From: Gammaproteobacteria bacterium
Lineage (GTDB): Bacteria; Pseudomonadota; Gammaproteobacteria; Pseudomonadales; Oceanobacteraceae
Direction of reading: 5' to 3'
Assembly: GCA_013373125.1 (NCBI GenBank)
Contig: JABXIK010000003.1
Location: 1-50,217, forward strand
Length of the DNA stretch: 50,217 nucleotides
The notes beneath the pieces are model-generated. The model searched no databases. It was not told the DNA's origin and saw only the letters and a program-made list of their open reading frames with translations. Of the stretch, positions 31,007 through 39,919 are shown piece by piece (position 1 is the stretch's first letter; the number at the start of each line of letters is the position of its first letter). A program made the position numbers and the translations under genes.

Positions 31007-32641
31007 CTAAAGCATGCGTACGAGGCGTTCTTGGCTTTTTTTCAATAACAGCCAACGTTGGTGGCGATCATCGCTGGGGGGGATATCCCCCACGCGTCGC
31101 AGCAACTCATCCACTTCATCCAGCATTTTACGACTGGCCGCTCTTTGGTCCATGTAAGTGATTTTTACTTGTATGGCGTTGAGTAATACAGCGAGGCCAG
31201 CTTCTTTGTAAGAGGTGGCTTGATCGAGTAATTCGATGGCTTGTGATAACTGGCCGCGCTCGAAATAGCCGATGGCTTTGTCGTTGATATCGGTAGTGTA
31301 TTGGCGCACCACTTGTTCGCTGATTTCCCCTTTGGTGCGATCCAGCTCTCGGGCTTCACTGCGAGAAAGGTCTTTGCGTTTGGAGACCGTACTCAATAAA
31401 TCTTGTGCTTTGGCGTGTTGCTTAGTAGCAATGTAGACATTGGCCATGGCCAGCAGTTGCGCACTGCTGGGATCGTTGATTTGCGCCAGCATTTTTTCGG
31501 CTTTATTCGCTGCAGCAAGTGCATCGGCTTCTTTGCCGAGGTTGGTGTAGGTGGTGCTCTCGATCATGGTGGCTTCTAGCACGTATTCAGGGGTGTCGGC
31601 GTAAATGGTTTTGGCTTCTTCTAGGGCTTTGAAGGCATCCCCACTGCTGGAGCGTACTTCACGGTTATTAGATGTGTTGATCTTGTGTTGTAAGGACTTA
31701 GCAAAGAACAGGTAATTCTTAACCGAACGATAGCAACTGTGACGAGCAAGTTTTACTGATTGCCTGAAAGCCCCTTCTGCTACCGCCATATCTTGATTGG
31801 CAAAAGCGATGCGCCCCAGTTCCATTTGGCGTAATACCTGTTTAGGGGAAACATGAGTGGCGGATACCAAGGTGTTTTGCGCGGATTTGAGGTCTTTGTT
31901 TTTGAGGTGAATCTTGGACAGCAAGTCATAACATTGCACGTATTTCGGGTGCTCTTTGATGGTGTATTCCAGTAACTGTTTGGACTCTTTGTATTTTTCT
32001 TTGTGGAATAAACAGGTGGCCTTACCCAGTAAAGCCCAATTGATTTCGCGATCTTCCAGAATACCGTCATAAAGAGCGAGGGCTTCGTCGTAGCGCTTCA
32101 TGGACATGAGCATGCGGCCTTTTATGCGCTCCACTCGATTTTTCAGGCGTGGCTTGTGCTTAATGTATTCGTCGCACAGCTGGATGACTTCTGCTTTTGC
32201 TTGGCGATCAATGGCTTCGTTAATGGGCTTGAGCTGCTCTTTTATGGTGAGGATACGAGTGAGTCGCTGGCGCATAATGTCGATGGTAAAGGGCTTGGTG
32301 ACATAATCGTCTGGCTCGTACTCGATGGCGCCCATGACCATATCCATGGCGTTTTCACCTGTGAGCATAATAAAGGTGGTAGTGGCCTTGAGACGGCGAA
32401 TGAAGCGAGCTTCTTCTAAGATTTGTTGACCATCACGGCCGCGACCTAGGTTGTAGTCACTGATCACCATGTCATAGTCATTATTCAGGATAAACTCAGT
32501 GGCTTCGTCCCCATCCATGGCGATATCCACATTGTTTGCCCCTAAAATCATGAGCATTTTCTTCATGGCACTACGGGACTCCACCAAGTCATCCACGGCG
32601 AGTATGCGTTTGCCAGCCAGCATGGCGTCTAATTTAGCCAT
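31007..32641 (-). CDS. response regulator with TPR repeat effector region
   Basis: The 544-residue protein starts with a CheY-like receiver (residues 11-122): acidic pair D17/D18, phosphoacceptor D62 in VISDYNLG, T94 in MLTGE and K116 in VTKPF. From about residue 150 to the end there are TPR-like helical pairs, e.g. LLGKATCLFHKEKYKESKQLL and AIGYFERGQLSQAIELLDQA. No DNA-binding or enzymatic output domain is seen, so output is probably by protein contacts. AAAGGA lies upstream of the ATG. It forms a unit with the kinase downstream. The regulated process is unknown. Confidence 0.9.
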   Translation of the reverse strand: MAKLDAMLAGKRILAVDDLVESRSAMKKMLMILGANNVDIAMDGDEATEFILNNDYDMVISDYNLGRGRDGQQILEEARFIRRLKATTTFIMLTGENAMDMVMGAIEYEPDDYVTKPFTIDIMRQRLTRILTIKEQLKPINEAIDRQAKAEVIQLCDEYIKHKPRLKNRVERIKGRMLMSMKRYDEALALYDGILEDREINWALLGKATCLFHKEKYKESKQLLEYTIKEHPKYVQCYDLLSKIHLKNKDLKSAQNTLVSATHVSPKQVLRQMELGRIAFANQDMAVAEGAFRQSVKLARHSCYRSVKNYLFFAKSLQHKINTSNNREVRSSSGDAFKALEEAKTIYADTPEYVLEATMIESTTYTNLGKEADALAAANKAEKMLAQINDPSSAQLLAMANVYIATKQHAKAQDLLSTVSKRKDLSRSEARELDRTKGEISEQVVRQYTTDINDKAIGYFERGQLSQAIELLDQATSYKEAGLAVLLNAIQVKITYMDQRAASRKMLDEVDELLRRVGDIPPSDDRHQRWLLLKKSQERLVRML

Positions 32642-32760
32642 ATATCATCCTTTAGTCCCTTATATGAGAATAGCCAAAGATGAATAATTCGCTCTTTGTA
32701 GAGAAAATTATCTATTTAGGGCAAAGTCCGTTCCCGAATAAATTGGTATGAAGTTTTGCT

Positions 32761-33651
32761 ATGGATATTAAGTCGGTTATTGCACTTACGATTATTCGCA
32801 CACTGGGTCTGATGAACTTAAAGACGGCACGTAAATTTGGCCGCTTTATTGGCTGGCTTTTGAGAGTCACGGGCTCACGCATGTACAAGGTGACTCTTAA
32901 GAATTTAGAGCTGTGCTATCCAGATATGCCCAAATCAGAGCGCGAGGAGTTGGCAAAAGAGAGTCTGTTGCACACAGGTCAAACCATTGCAGAAACTGGC
33001 ATCGCGTGGGGTGGCACAGATGCTAAGTTTCGTCGAAATGAGGCACAAGTGCTGAAGGTGACCAATGAGCATTTGTTAACCGAGGCAAAAGCCAAGGGCA
33101 AGGGCGTCATGCTGCTGACTTTGCATCATGGCAATTGGGAATGGTTATCCAGTTGGCTGCCACGTCGAACGGAACTATTGGCCTTATACAAGATGGCAAA
33201 AATGCCAGGATTGGAAAAAGCCATGTTAGAAGCCCGTTCAAGCGCAGGATTAGAATTGGTGGCCTCTGGTAAAGACGGTGTCCTCAAATTCATCAATCAC
33301 TACGTGAACCACAAAGACTGCATCATCGCTCCAGATCAAGAACCGTCGGTAAAATCCGGTGTGTGGGCTAAATTTTTTGGCATCGATGCGCTCACGCCGA
33401 AATTCATTCATCATTTGATTCAGCGAAACCCAGAGGGTACGGTTTTATTCATTTATATGAAGCGCGTTGAGGGTGGATTTGAAGTGGTGATTAATGATGC
33501 GCCCCAAGCCATTTACGATGAAGATCTTGAGGTTTCGGCAACGGCCATGAACAAAGGATTTGAAGCGTGCATTGCAGACGCGCCTGAGCAATACGAGTGG
33601 GATTACAAGCGCTTTAAACGTAACCCAGAAAAGTATTACAAAGGTCTGTAA
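32761..33651 (+). CDS. LpxL/HtrB-type lysophospholipid or lipid A acyltransferase
   Basis: The 296-residue protein has an N-terminal hydrophobic segment and the LpxL-family catalytic motif TLHHGNWEW (HX4E) near residue 121. The later region APDQEPSVKSGVWAKFFGIDALTP is also typical. Members add secondary acyl chains to lipid A or act on related lipids; which one cannot be read from sequence alone. It is a monocistronic plus-strand gene between the minus-strand regulator pair and trkH, ending at a bidirectional terminator. Confidence 0.9.
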   Translation: MDIKSVIALTIIRTLGLMNLKTARKFGRFIGWLLRVTGSRMYKVTLKNLELCYPDMPKSEREELAKESLLHTGQTIAETGIAWGGTDAKFRRNEAQVLKVTNEHLLTEAKAKGKGVMLLTLHHGNWEWLSSWLPRRTELLALYKMAKMPGLEKAMLEARSSAGLELVASGKDGVLKFINHYVNHKDCIIAPDQEPSVKSGVWAKFFGIDALTPKFIHHLIQRNPEGTVLFIYMKRVEGGFEVVINDAPQAIYDEDLEVSATAMNKGFEACIADAPEQYEWDYKRFKRNPEKYYKGL

Positions 33652-33667
33652 CCTAAATCTGAATAAT

Positions 33668-33695
33668 AAAAAAGGCGTCATGAAGACGCCTTTTT
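33668..33695. terminator. bidirectional terminator between acyltransferase gene and trkH
   Basis: AAAAAGGCGTC (33669-33679), loop ATGAA, GACGCCTTTTT (33685-33695); serves the two converging genes. Confidence 0.9.
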
Positions 33696-33704
33696 ATTGC
33701 AGAA

Positions 33705-35153
33705 TTATTGTCGCCAAAAAGTCGGTGTGAATAAAACCAGTAGGGTGAAAATTTCTAGACGCCCAAGCAACATGGCAAAACTTAATACCCATTTGGCAAA
33801 GTCGCTGATGTTTTCATAGTTTGCCGCTACCTCGCCTAAACCTGGTCCTAGGTTGTTGATACACGCGCCCACAGCCGAAAACGCGGAGACAAAGTCCATA
33901 CCTGTGGCCAGCAGCAAAACTGTCATGATGATGTAAAGCATCAAGTACACGCTGAAGAATCCCCAAACCGCTTCGACCACACGATCATCAACCGGACGTC
34001 CGCCGATGCGAATGGGGATAATGGCATTTGGATGAATTAAACGTTTCATTTCGCGGCTGCCTTGTTTGTAAATTAGCAGTACGCGTATGACCTTTAAGCC
34101 ACCGCCAGTACTGCCAGCGCAGCCACCAATAAAGGCTAAGAAGAACAGTAAGAAAGGTAAGAATGCTGGCCACAGTGAGAAGTCAGCGGTGGCAAAGCCA
34201 GTTGTGGTTGCGATACTCACCAACTCAAATAAACCAAAGCGTAGTGCCTCGTTAGGGTCGTAACTCTTGCTAACCACTAAAGTGAAAAACGTCACTAGGG
34301 CTGCAATGAATAAGATGATTAATAACGCTTTTACTTCAGGATCTGCAAAGTAATGACGGATGGATTTGAATCGCCAAGCATAAAAGTGCAGAGCGAAATT
34401 AAAAGCGCTGATGATCATAAAAAAGATCGCCACACTTTCGATTAAAGAGCTGTCGAAATAACCAATGCTGTCGTCGTGGGTACTAAAGCCGCCAATGGCC
34501 ACGGTACTAAAGGCATGGCAGATGGCATCAAATAAATTCATGCCCGCAAAGAAAAAGCCAATGGCGCAAGCAATAGTCAATGCCAGATAAATATACCAAA
34601 GGGTTTTTGCCGTCTCGGTAATACGTGGTGTGAGCTTGCTGTCTTTCATTGGCCCTGGGGTTTCAGCTCGATACAACTGCATGCCCCCGATGCCCAGCAT
34701 AGGTAAGATGGCCACGGCTAATACGATGATCCCCATACCACCAAGCCACTGCAATAGTTGGCGATAAAACAAAATGGAATGGGGCAGGTTATCAATACCG
34801 GTAATCACAGTGGCACCGGTTGTGGTCCAACCTGATAGAGATTCGAAAAACGCATCAGTAAAAGACAGGCCAGGGTTTTCGGCCAACATTAATGGCAAGG
34901 CACCAGAGATGGCCAGTACTAACCAGAATAAAACCGTCACCACAAAACCATCTCGGGTTTTTAAATCTTGGCGACGATTGCGTACGGGATACCAACACAA
35001 AGCACCCACTGCGAAGTTAATACCCAAGGCGCCAGTAAATGCACCCAAGGTCTGATCTTGGTAAATCAAACTCACCACCATAGGCGGAATCAGGGCGATA
35101 CTGAATACCATGAGTAAGATACCCAATATGCGAAAGATAATGGCTGGATGCAT
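33705..35153 (-). CDS. trkH: Trk potassium uptake system membrane protein TrkH
   Basis: The 482-residue integral membrane protein forms the potassium pathway of the Trk system. Four pore-loop repeats are suggested by the segments SGWTTTGATVITG, STVAIGGFSTHDDS, SIATTTGFATADFS and FSAVGACINNLGPG, where the glycines line the selectivity filter. The GGCAGSTGGGLKVIR segment is the family signature. It lies 65 bases downstream of trkA, its cytoplasmic regulatory partner; the gap holds a GCGGCTT/AAGCCGC inverted repeat (35171-35200). Confidence 0.97.
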   Translation of the reverse strand: MHPAIIFRILGILLMVFSIALIPPMVVSLIYQDQTLGAFTGALGINFAVGALCWYPVRNRRQDLKTRDGFVVTVLFWLVLAISGALPLMLAENPGLSFTDAFFESLSGWTTTGATVITGIDNLPHSILFYRQLLQWLGGMGIIVLAVAILPMLGIGGMQLYRAETPGPMKDSKLTPRITETAKTLWYIYLALTIACAIGFFFAGMNLFDAICHAFSTVAIGGFSTHDDSIGYFDSSLIESVAIFFMIISAFNFALHFYAWRFKSIRHYFADPEVKALLIILFIAALVTFFTLVVSKSYDPNEALRFGLFELVSIATTTGFATADFSLWPAFLPFLLFFLAFIGGCAGSTGGGLKVIRVLLIYKQGSREMKRLIHPNAIIPIRIGGRPVDDRVVEAVWGFFSVYLMLYIIMTVLLLATGMDFVSAFSAVGACINNLGPGLGEVAANYENISDFAKWVLSFAMLLGRLEIFTLLVLFTPTFWRQ

Positions 35154-35218
35154 AATTCGTTACTCAGTAAGCGGCTTAATGTTGTGTCGATAAAAGCCGC
35201 TGCGATTATTCTTATGGG

Positions 35219-36598
35219 TTAAAAGAAACCTAATTCCACTTGGAATAAACGCTCCACTTCTGGGATGCGTTTTTTGTTTAACACGAACAAAATTACGTGG
35301 TCTTCACTTTCGACAACCACATCGCCGTGGGCAATCAATACTTGCTCGTTACGCACGATGGCGCCAATTGTGGTGCCTTCCGGTAATTCGATTTGATCTA
35401 ATCGACGACCCACTACCTTAGACGTGTTCTTATCGCCATGGGCAATGGCTTCGATGGCCTCGGCGGCACCACGGCGTAAGCTGTGCACGTTGGCTACGTC
35501 ACCACGGCGCACGTGAGTTAACAGACTGCCGATGGTGGTTTGGCTTGGGCTGATGGCAATGTCGATGCCTTGCCCTTGAACCAAGTCCACATATTGGGCC
35601 TTATTGATTAATGTCATCACTTTGCGTGCGCCAAGTTGTTTGGCCAGCATAGAGGACATCACATTCACTTCGTCATCGTTGGTTAATGCACAAAAAACAT
35701 CGCAGCTTTCGATATTGGCTTCGAGTAAGAGTTCTTTGTCCGTAGCGCTGCCATTCATGATGATGGTTTTGCTTTTCACTTTTTCGCTTAAACGCTCACA
35801 GCGTTGACGATTGTGATCTATCAATTTGACGTTATAGAAAGGCTCAAGGACCTGAGCCAAGCGAGCGCCGATGTTACCACCGCCGGCAATAATGACGCGT
35901 TTATAGGCTTGTTCACTGCGGCGCATTTCGGCCATAACCGTGCGGATATCTTTTGTGGCAGCGATAAAGAACACTTCATCGTCCACTTCGATGACTGTAT
36001 CAGCTGCGGGCAAAATGGCTTGGCCACGTCGATAGATGGCGGCCACTCGCGTGTCCACGCCGCTTTTTAAATGCTCGCGTAAATAACGCAATTCTTGCCC
36101 AACTAATGGGCCGCCATAGTAGGCCTTAGCACCCACTAACTTGGCCTTATTATTGGCAAAGTCCAGTACTTGAAGGGCTCCAGGGAATTCTAATAATCGT
36201 TTTATGTAGTTAGTAACCACTTGCTCAGGGCTGATGAAGACATCGATGGGTACCCCTTGGGTGCCAAATAAATCCTGATACTGGGTGTATTCTTGTGCGC
36301 GGATGCGGCTAATTTTGGTTGGGGTCTTAAATAGAGAATGGGCAACCTGACACGCCACCATGTTCACTTCATCACTATTGGTGACGGCGACCAGCATGTC
36401 GGCATCATCTCCGCCGGCTTGGCTTAATACATGGGGAAAAGAAGCCTTGCCTACTACGGTGCGAATATCTAGGCGATTTTGCAGTTCTTTTAAGCGCTCA
36501 CCATCGGTATCAACGACGGTGATGTCATTTCCTTCGGTGGCAAGATGCTCGGCCAGGGTGCCGCCCACTTGGCCAGCGCCTAATATAATAATTTTCAT
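35219..36598 (-). CDS. trkA: Trk potassium uptake system NAD-binding regulator TrkA
   Basis: The 459-residue peripheral protein has two RCK (KTN) modules. The first begins MKIIILGAGQVGGTLAEHLA; the second begins RVIIAGGGNIGARLAQVL near residue 232, each followed by a TrkA-C domain. Nucleotide binding gates TrkH. It is the first gene of the trkA-trkH pair on the minus strand, with tandem repeat elements starting just upstream of its start codon (36608 onwards). Confidence 0.97.
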   Translation of the reverse strand: MKIIILGAGQVGGTLAEHLATEGNDITVVDTDGERLKELQNRLDIRTVVGKASFPHVLSQAGGDDADMLVAVTNSDEVNMVACQVAHSLFKTPTKISRIRAQEYTQYQDLFGTQGVPIDVFISPEQVVTNYIKRLLEFPGALQVLDFANNKAKLVGAKAYYGGPLVGQELRYLREHLKSGVDTRVAAIYRRGQAILPAADTVIEVDDEVFFIAATKDIRTVMAEMRRSEQAYKRVIIAGGGNIGARLAQVLEPFYNVKLIDHNRQRCERLSEKVKSKTIIMNGSATDKELLLEANIESCDVFCALTNDDEVNVMSSMLAKQLGARKVMTLINKAQYVDLVQGQGIDIAISPSQTTIGSLLTHVRRGDVANVHSLRRGAAEAIEAIAHGDKNTSKVVGRRLDQIELPEGTTIGAIVRNEQVLIAHGDVVVESEDHVILFVLNKKRIPEVERLFQVELGFF

Positions 36599-36607
36599 TG
36601 TTAGTGT

Positions 36608-36715
36608 TGGAACCTATCTACGTTGCCAATACTGCGTTGAAAAATGGTATTTGCTTCGTTACATAGGCGAGCTATGCGCCTCATCAAATACCAGTTTCCG
36701 CCTTGTCTTGCCTGC
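36608..36715 (+). repeat. nested inverted-repeat element, copy A
   Basis: The core runs from head CTGCGTT (36632) to tail GCCTTG (36700-36705), 74 bases. Outer arms TGGTATTTG (36645-36653) and CAAATACCA (36685-36693) pair perfectly; inner stem CATAG/CTATG (36662-36666, 36672-36676) has a five-base loop; internal segments CTTCGTTA and CGCCTCAT are unpaired. Flanking bases are shared with copy B, 190 bases away, with two mismatches across the 85-base core. A hairpin CTGCCTCG/CGAGGCAG (36712-36737) adjoins it. This and copy B fill most of the 376-base gap between trkA and rsmB, which has no gene. Confidence 0.9.
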
Positions 36716-36800
36716 CTCGAAAACGGTTCCGAGGCAGTATCGTATTCTTTAGTACCGGGCATTTTTTGCCTATCTTGGCTGCTTCGGCTACGGCCCTATG

Positions 36801-36905
36801 TGGAACCTATTGCTGCCAATACTGCGTTGAAAAATGGTATTTGCTTCGTTACATAGGTGAGCTATGCGCCTCATCAAATGCCAGTTTCCGCCTTGTCTTG
36901 CCTGC
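36801..36905 (+). repeat. nested inverted-repeat element, copy B
   Basis: Direct repeat of copy A at an offset of 190 bases. Outer arms TGGTATTTG (36835-36843) and CAAATGCCA (36875-36883); the A-to-G change relative to copy A turns one pair into a G-U-type wobble, so pairing is kept at RNA level. Inner stem CATAG/CTATG is unchanged, and the loop is GTGAG. The 3' side joins a small inverted repeat CCTGCT/AGCAGG (36901-36928). Confidence 0.9.
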
Positions 36906-36974
36906 TGCGTAAAGGGTTACAAAGCAGGCTTATAGTTTTGAACAAATTTTATTTTAGTGCTTTAGCTAACAAGT

Positions 36975-38282
36975 CTAACGCTTTGTTAACAGGGCATAAA
37001 AGAAACCATCATGACCATGTGCTTGCGGAAACAGTTGCCAGCCAAAGCCTGTATTAATGCCTGTGCTCAAAGTCATCTCAGCCAGCTCAGCGTCGTCATA
37101 TTCTGACAAAAATGCCGCAATGTTATCGCTGTTCTCCACTGATAAAATGGAGCAGGTGGCATACAGTAAAGTGCCGCCGGGTTTTAATAAGCCCCACGCT
37201 TTTCTCAGTATCTGTCCCTGTAATTGCGCAAGGTTATCAATATCTTCTTTTTTGCGCAGTAATTTAATGTCCGGATGGCGTCGAATGACACCCGTGGCGC
37301 TGCAAGGCACATCTAATAAAATGCGATCAAACAGTTCGCCGTCCCACCAAGTTTCAGGGTGCTGAGCTTCACCTTGGATCACTTGCGCAGTGAGCTTTAA
37401 GCGCTGAAGATTTTCTTTAACCCGTTCTAAGCGTTTGGCGTCGGCATCCAGTGCCACGACATGGGCTTGATTGTTGACCGCTTCTAAAAGATGGCAGGTT
37501 TTACCCCCAGGTGCGCTACAAGCATCTAATATGCGCTCCCCTTTTTGTGGTGCTAAAAGCTGTGCGGCTAACTGCGCGGCTTCGTCTTGAACACTGCAAC
37601 TGGCTTGAGCAAATTCAGGCAGGCTGGTCACATCACAGGCTTTATCTAAGTAAATGCTAGTAAGCGCATGCAAACCTTGAGAGGCTTTTATTTCTTGACT
37701 CTCAAGTGTTAGTAAATATTCACTTCTATCTTGGTGCATGCTGTTATTGCGTAAACATAAAGGGGCTTGTTGGTTCCCTTGCTCGCAAATGTGCTGCCAG
37801 TGGTCAGGCCAGTTCTTTTTGAGTAACTTGATAAACCATTTTGGGTGTTCTAAGTGGGTCACATCGCTTTCGGTCAGTCCGCTTAACAAGCTTTCTCTTT
37901 CGCGCTGAAAGCGACGCAAAATAGCATTCAACACGCCTTTGAATTTGGGCAAATTTAATTGCTGGCAAGCTTCCACCGTTTCATTGATCGCCGCGTGCTC
38001 GGAAATATCACTGTGGGCCAGCTGATATAGACCAACCCATAATAATGCTTGAACCGCGCGAGCATTTTCAGGCAGGGGTTTATCCAGCAAAATCTTGCTT
38101 AATGCATTGATTGAAAAGAAATGGCGGCAGCTACCAAAGCATAAGCTTTGCAGTAAGGGACGATCCGTCTCAACACATTGCTTGGAAAAATAACCCAAAG
38201 CAGATGTGAGGCTTTTTTGTTCGTCCACCACATCGAGTAATGCGAGTGCAGCCAGTGCGCGGCAGTTCAAAGAGTTTTGCAT
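36975..38282 (-). CDS. rsmB: 16S rRNA (cytosine-C5) methyltransferase RsmB (Sun)
   Basis: RsmB methylates C967 (E. coli numbering) of 16S rRNA. The 435-residue protein has an N-terminal NusB-like RNA-binding domain (about 1-140) and a C-terminal SAM domain with LDACSAPGGKTCHLLEA, the DVPCSATGVIRRHPD motif and the catalytic cysteine in YATCSIL. Its ATG directly follows the fmt stop codon (TAGATG), so the fmt-rsmB pair is translationally coupled. The gene ends just after the tandem repeat region. Confidence 0.96.
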   Translation of the reverse strand: MQNSLNCRALAALALLDVVDEQKSLTSALGYFSKQCVETDRPLLQSLCFGSCRHFFSINALSKILLDKPLPENARAVQALLWVGLYQLAHSDISEHAAINETVEACQQLNLPKFKGVLNAILRRFQRERESLLSGLTESDVTHLEHPKWFIKLLKKNWPDHWQHICEQGNQQAPLCLRNNSMHQDRSEYLLTLESQEIKASQGLHALTSIYLDKACDVTSLPEFAQASCSVQDEAAQLAAQLLAPQKGERILDACSAPGGKTCHLLEAVNNQAHVVALDADAKRLERVKENLQRLKLTAQVIQGEAQHPETWWDGELFDRILLDVPCSATGVIRRHPDIKLLRKKEDIDNLAQLQGQILRKAWGLLKPGGTLLYATCSILSVENSDNIAAFLSEYDDAELAEMTLSTGINTGFGWQLFPQAHGHDGFFYALLTKR

Positions 38283-39224
38283 CTACAGCTCGCTGGCCAA
38301 TACATAATGTTCATTAAATGGGTGTTTACCGTTGAGAATATCGGCGACGGCCATTGGCTTTTTACCGGGCAACTGAATTTGTTCCAAAGACACCGCCATG
38401 TTGCCACAGGCGATGATAATGCCCATTTCATTCACAGATAAAACCGTGCCCGGCATAGCAGTGTGGGATTTTGGATAAACCTGAGCTTGCAGAATCCTAA
38501 TTCGGTTATCACCTAGCAGGGTGTAGCACATAGGCACAGGGTTGAATGCGCGAATCTTTTGGACGACGTCTTGTGCGTCTTGACGCCAATCCACTAAGGC
38601 TTCGTTCTTATTGAGTTTATGGGCATAGGTGGAAAGTTCATCGTTTTGTACTTCACCTAACACCGCCCCTTGAGAGAACTTGGCAACCACATCCACAACC
38701 GCCTGGCTGCCTAATTGAGCAAGACGATCATGCAGGGAACCACCGGTGTCATTGGGCATAATAGGGGTTTCCACCTTGTGCAGCATTGGGCCAGTATCTA
38801 AGCCCAACTCCATCTGCATGACAGTGACACCGGATTTGTCATCACCTGCTTCGATGGCCCGTTGAATCGGAGCCGCACCACGCCAGCGTGGTAATAATGA
38901 GGCGTGGCTATTGATGCATCCAAACGTTGGGATATCCAATACCGATTGTGGCAGCAATAATCCGTAAGCCACCACCACCATCAGATCAGGCTTCAGGGCT
39001 GCTAGTTGATCCACATCTTCTTGCGCTTTGAAGTTCACAGGTTGAAAGACGTCGATGCCCTGGTCTAACGCGACTTGCTTGACAGCGCTAGGCTGCAGCT
39101 TTTTACCTCGACCCGCTGGACGATCGGGCTGGGTATAAACGCCAACTATGTTGGCAGAGGTGTTTAATAAGGCTTTAAGGTGAGTAGCAGCGAAATCCGG
39201 CGTGCCTGCAAATACAATTCTCAA
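38283..39224 (-). CDS. fmt: methionyl-tRNA formyltransferase
   Basis: Fmt adds the formyl group from 10-formyl-tetrahydrofolate to initiator Met-tRNA. The 313-residue protein begins MRIVFAGTPDFAATHLKALL and has the catalytic motif HASLLPRWRGAAPIQRAI, the DTGPML motif and the C-terminal tRNA-binding OB-like domain. It is placed def-fmt-rsmB, the common order; a 52-base gap containing a hairpin separates it from def. Confidence 0.98.
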   Translation of the reverse strand: MRIVFAGTPDFAATHLKALLNTSANIVGVYTQPDRPAGRGKKLQPSAVKQVALDQGIDVFQPVNFKAQEDVDQLAALKPDLMVVVAYGLLLPQSVLDIPTFGCINSHASLLPRWRGAAPIQRAIEAGDDKSGVTVMQMELGLDTGPMLHKVETPIMPNDTGGSLHDRLAQLGSQAVVDVVAKFSQGAVLGEVQNDELSTYAHKLNKNEALVDWRQDAQDVVQKIRAFNPVPMCYTLLGDNRIRILQAQVYPKSHTAMPGTVLSVNEMGIIIACGNMAVSLEQIQLPGKKPMAVADILNGKHPFNEHYVLASEL

Positions 39225-39249
39225 GGGAAATCCTTAGGGCAAAAATGAT

Positions 39250-39272
39250 CACGCCGAACGTCGTTCGGCGTG
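39250..39272 (-). terminator. hairpin between def and fmt
   Basis: CACGCCGAAC (39250-39259), loop GTC, GTTCGGCGTG (39263-39272). On the minus strand it is followed by ATCATTTTTG, a weak T run. It may partially terminate or attenuate def transcription before fmt. Confidence 0.5.
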
Positions 39273-39276
39273 GAAA

Positions 39277-39792
39277 TTAAGCTTGTTTAGCCGCTAGGCG
39301 GTGTTGCTTCTCGAGCTTTTTACGAATGCGATCACGTTTCATATTGGAAAGGTAATCCACAAATAACTTACCGTTTAGGTGGTCCATCTCATGTTGGATG
39401 CACACGGCTAGTAACCCTGTGGCTTCTAGTTCGAAGGCCTTGCCGTTTTCATCCATGGCCTCAATCAAGCAGTGCTCGATGCGCTCAACGTCTTCATAGA
39501 AGCCCGGCACACTTAGGCAGCCTTCCTGCATTTTTTCTTTTTCGCCATCCAAAATGGTGAGCTTTGGGTTGATGAAGACGCGAGGCTCGCTTTTGTCTTC
39601 GCTTAAATCCATCACGATGATTTGTTCGTGTACATTTACTTGAGTGGCAGCAAGGCCGATCCCAGGCGCATCGTACATGGTGTCAAACATGTCTTTGATT
39701 AGTTGACGGTGTTGGTCGGTAACCGTTTCAACCGGCTTCGCTAATGTGCGTAAGCGCGGGTCCGGATACTCTAAAATTTCTAATATAGCCAT
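39277..39792 (-). CDS. def: peptide deformylase
   Basis: Def removes the formyl group from nascent proteins, using an Fe2+ or similar metal. The 171-residue protein has all three motifs: GIGLAATQV (45-52), EGCLSVPG with metal ligand C92, and QHEMDHLNG with H134, E135 and H138. It starts [15 protein letters not shown]. Divergently transcribed from the LysM gene across a 127-base gap, it is followed by fmt and rsmB. Confidence 0.98.
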   Translation of the reverse strand: MAILEILEYPDPRLRTLAKPVETVTDQHRQLIKDMFDTMYDAPGIGLAATQVNVHEQIIVMDLSEDKSEPRVFINPKLTILDGEKEKMQEGCLSVPGFYEDVERIEHCLIEAMDENGKAFELEATGLLAVCIQHEMDHLNGKLFVDYLSNMKRDRIRKKLEKQHRLAAKQA

Positions 39793-39851
39793 AAACTTGT
39801 GAAGCCTTAGTAGTCATCAGGGTATTGGCCCTGCTAATATTGTATGAATCT

Positions 39852-39881
39852 ATTATATCTAATGTAGTAGCCGGTTGTCTC
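39852..39881 (-). promoter_or_regulatory. promoter of def
   Basis: On the minus strand GAGACA (39881-39876) and a perfect TATAAT (39857-39852) are 18 bases apart. A small hairpin CAGGG/CCCTG (39818-39833) would lie in the leader. Confidence 0.55.
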
Positions 39882-39919
39882 AAATCCTGCTGCATCCAAT
39901 AAAAATAAGGGATTAACCC

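Noticed and set aside
36608..36905. Tandem repeats as an insertion sequence
   Set aside because: No transposase, too short, and arms differ in sequence from the other copies, so they are not transposed copies of one fixed element.
36644..37057. Open reading frames of 60-70 codons in the trkA-rsmB gap
   Set aside because: They run through the two direct repeat copies and repeat the same short peptide; no ribosome-binding sites; they are readings of the noncoding element.
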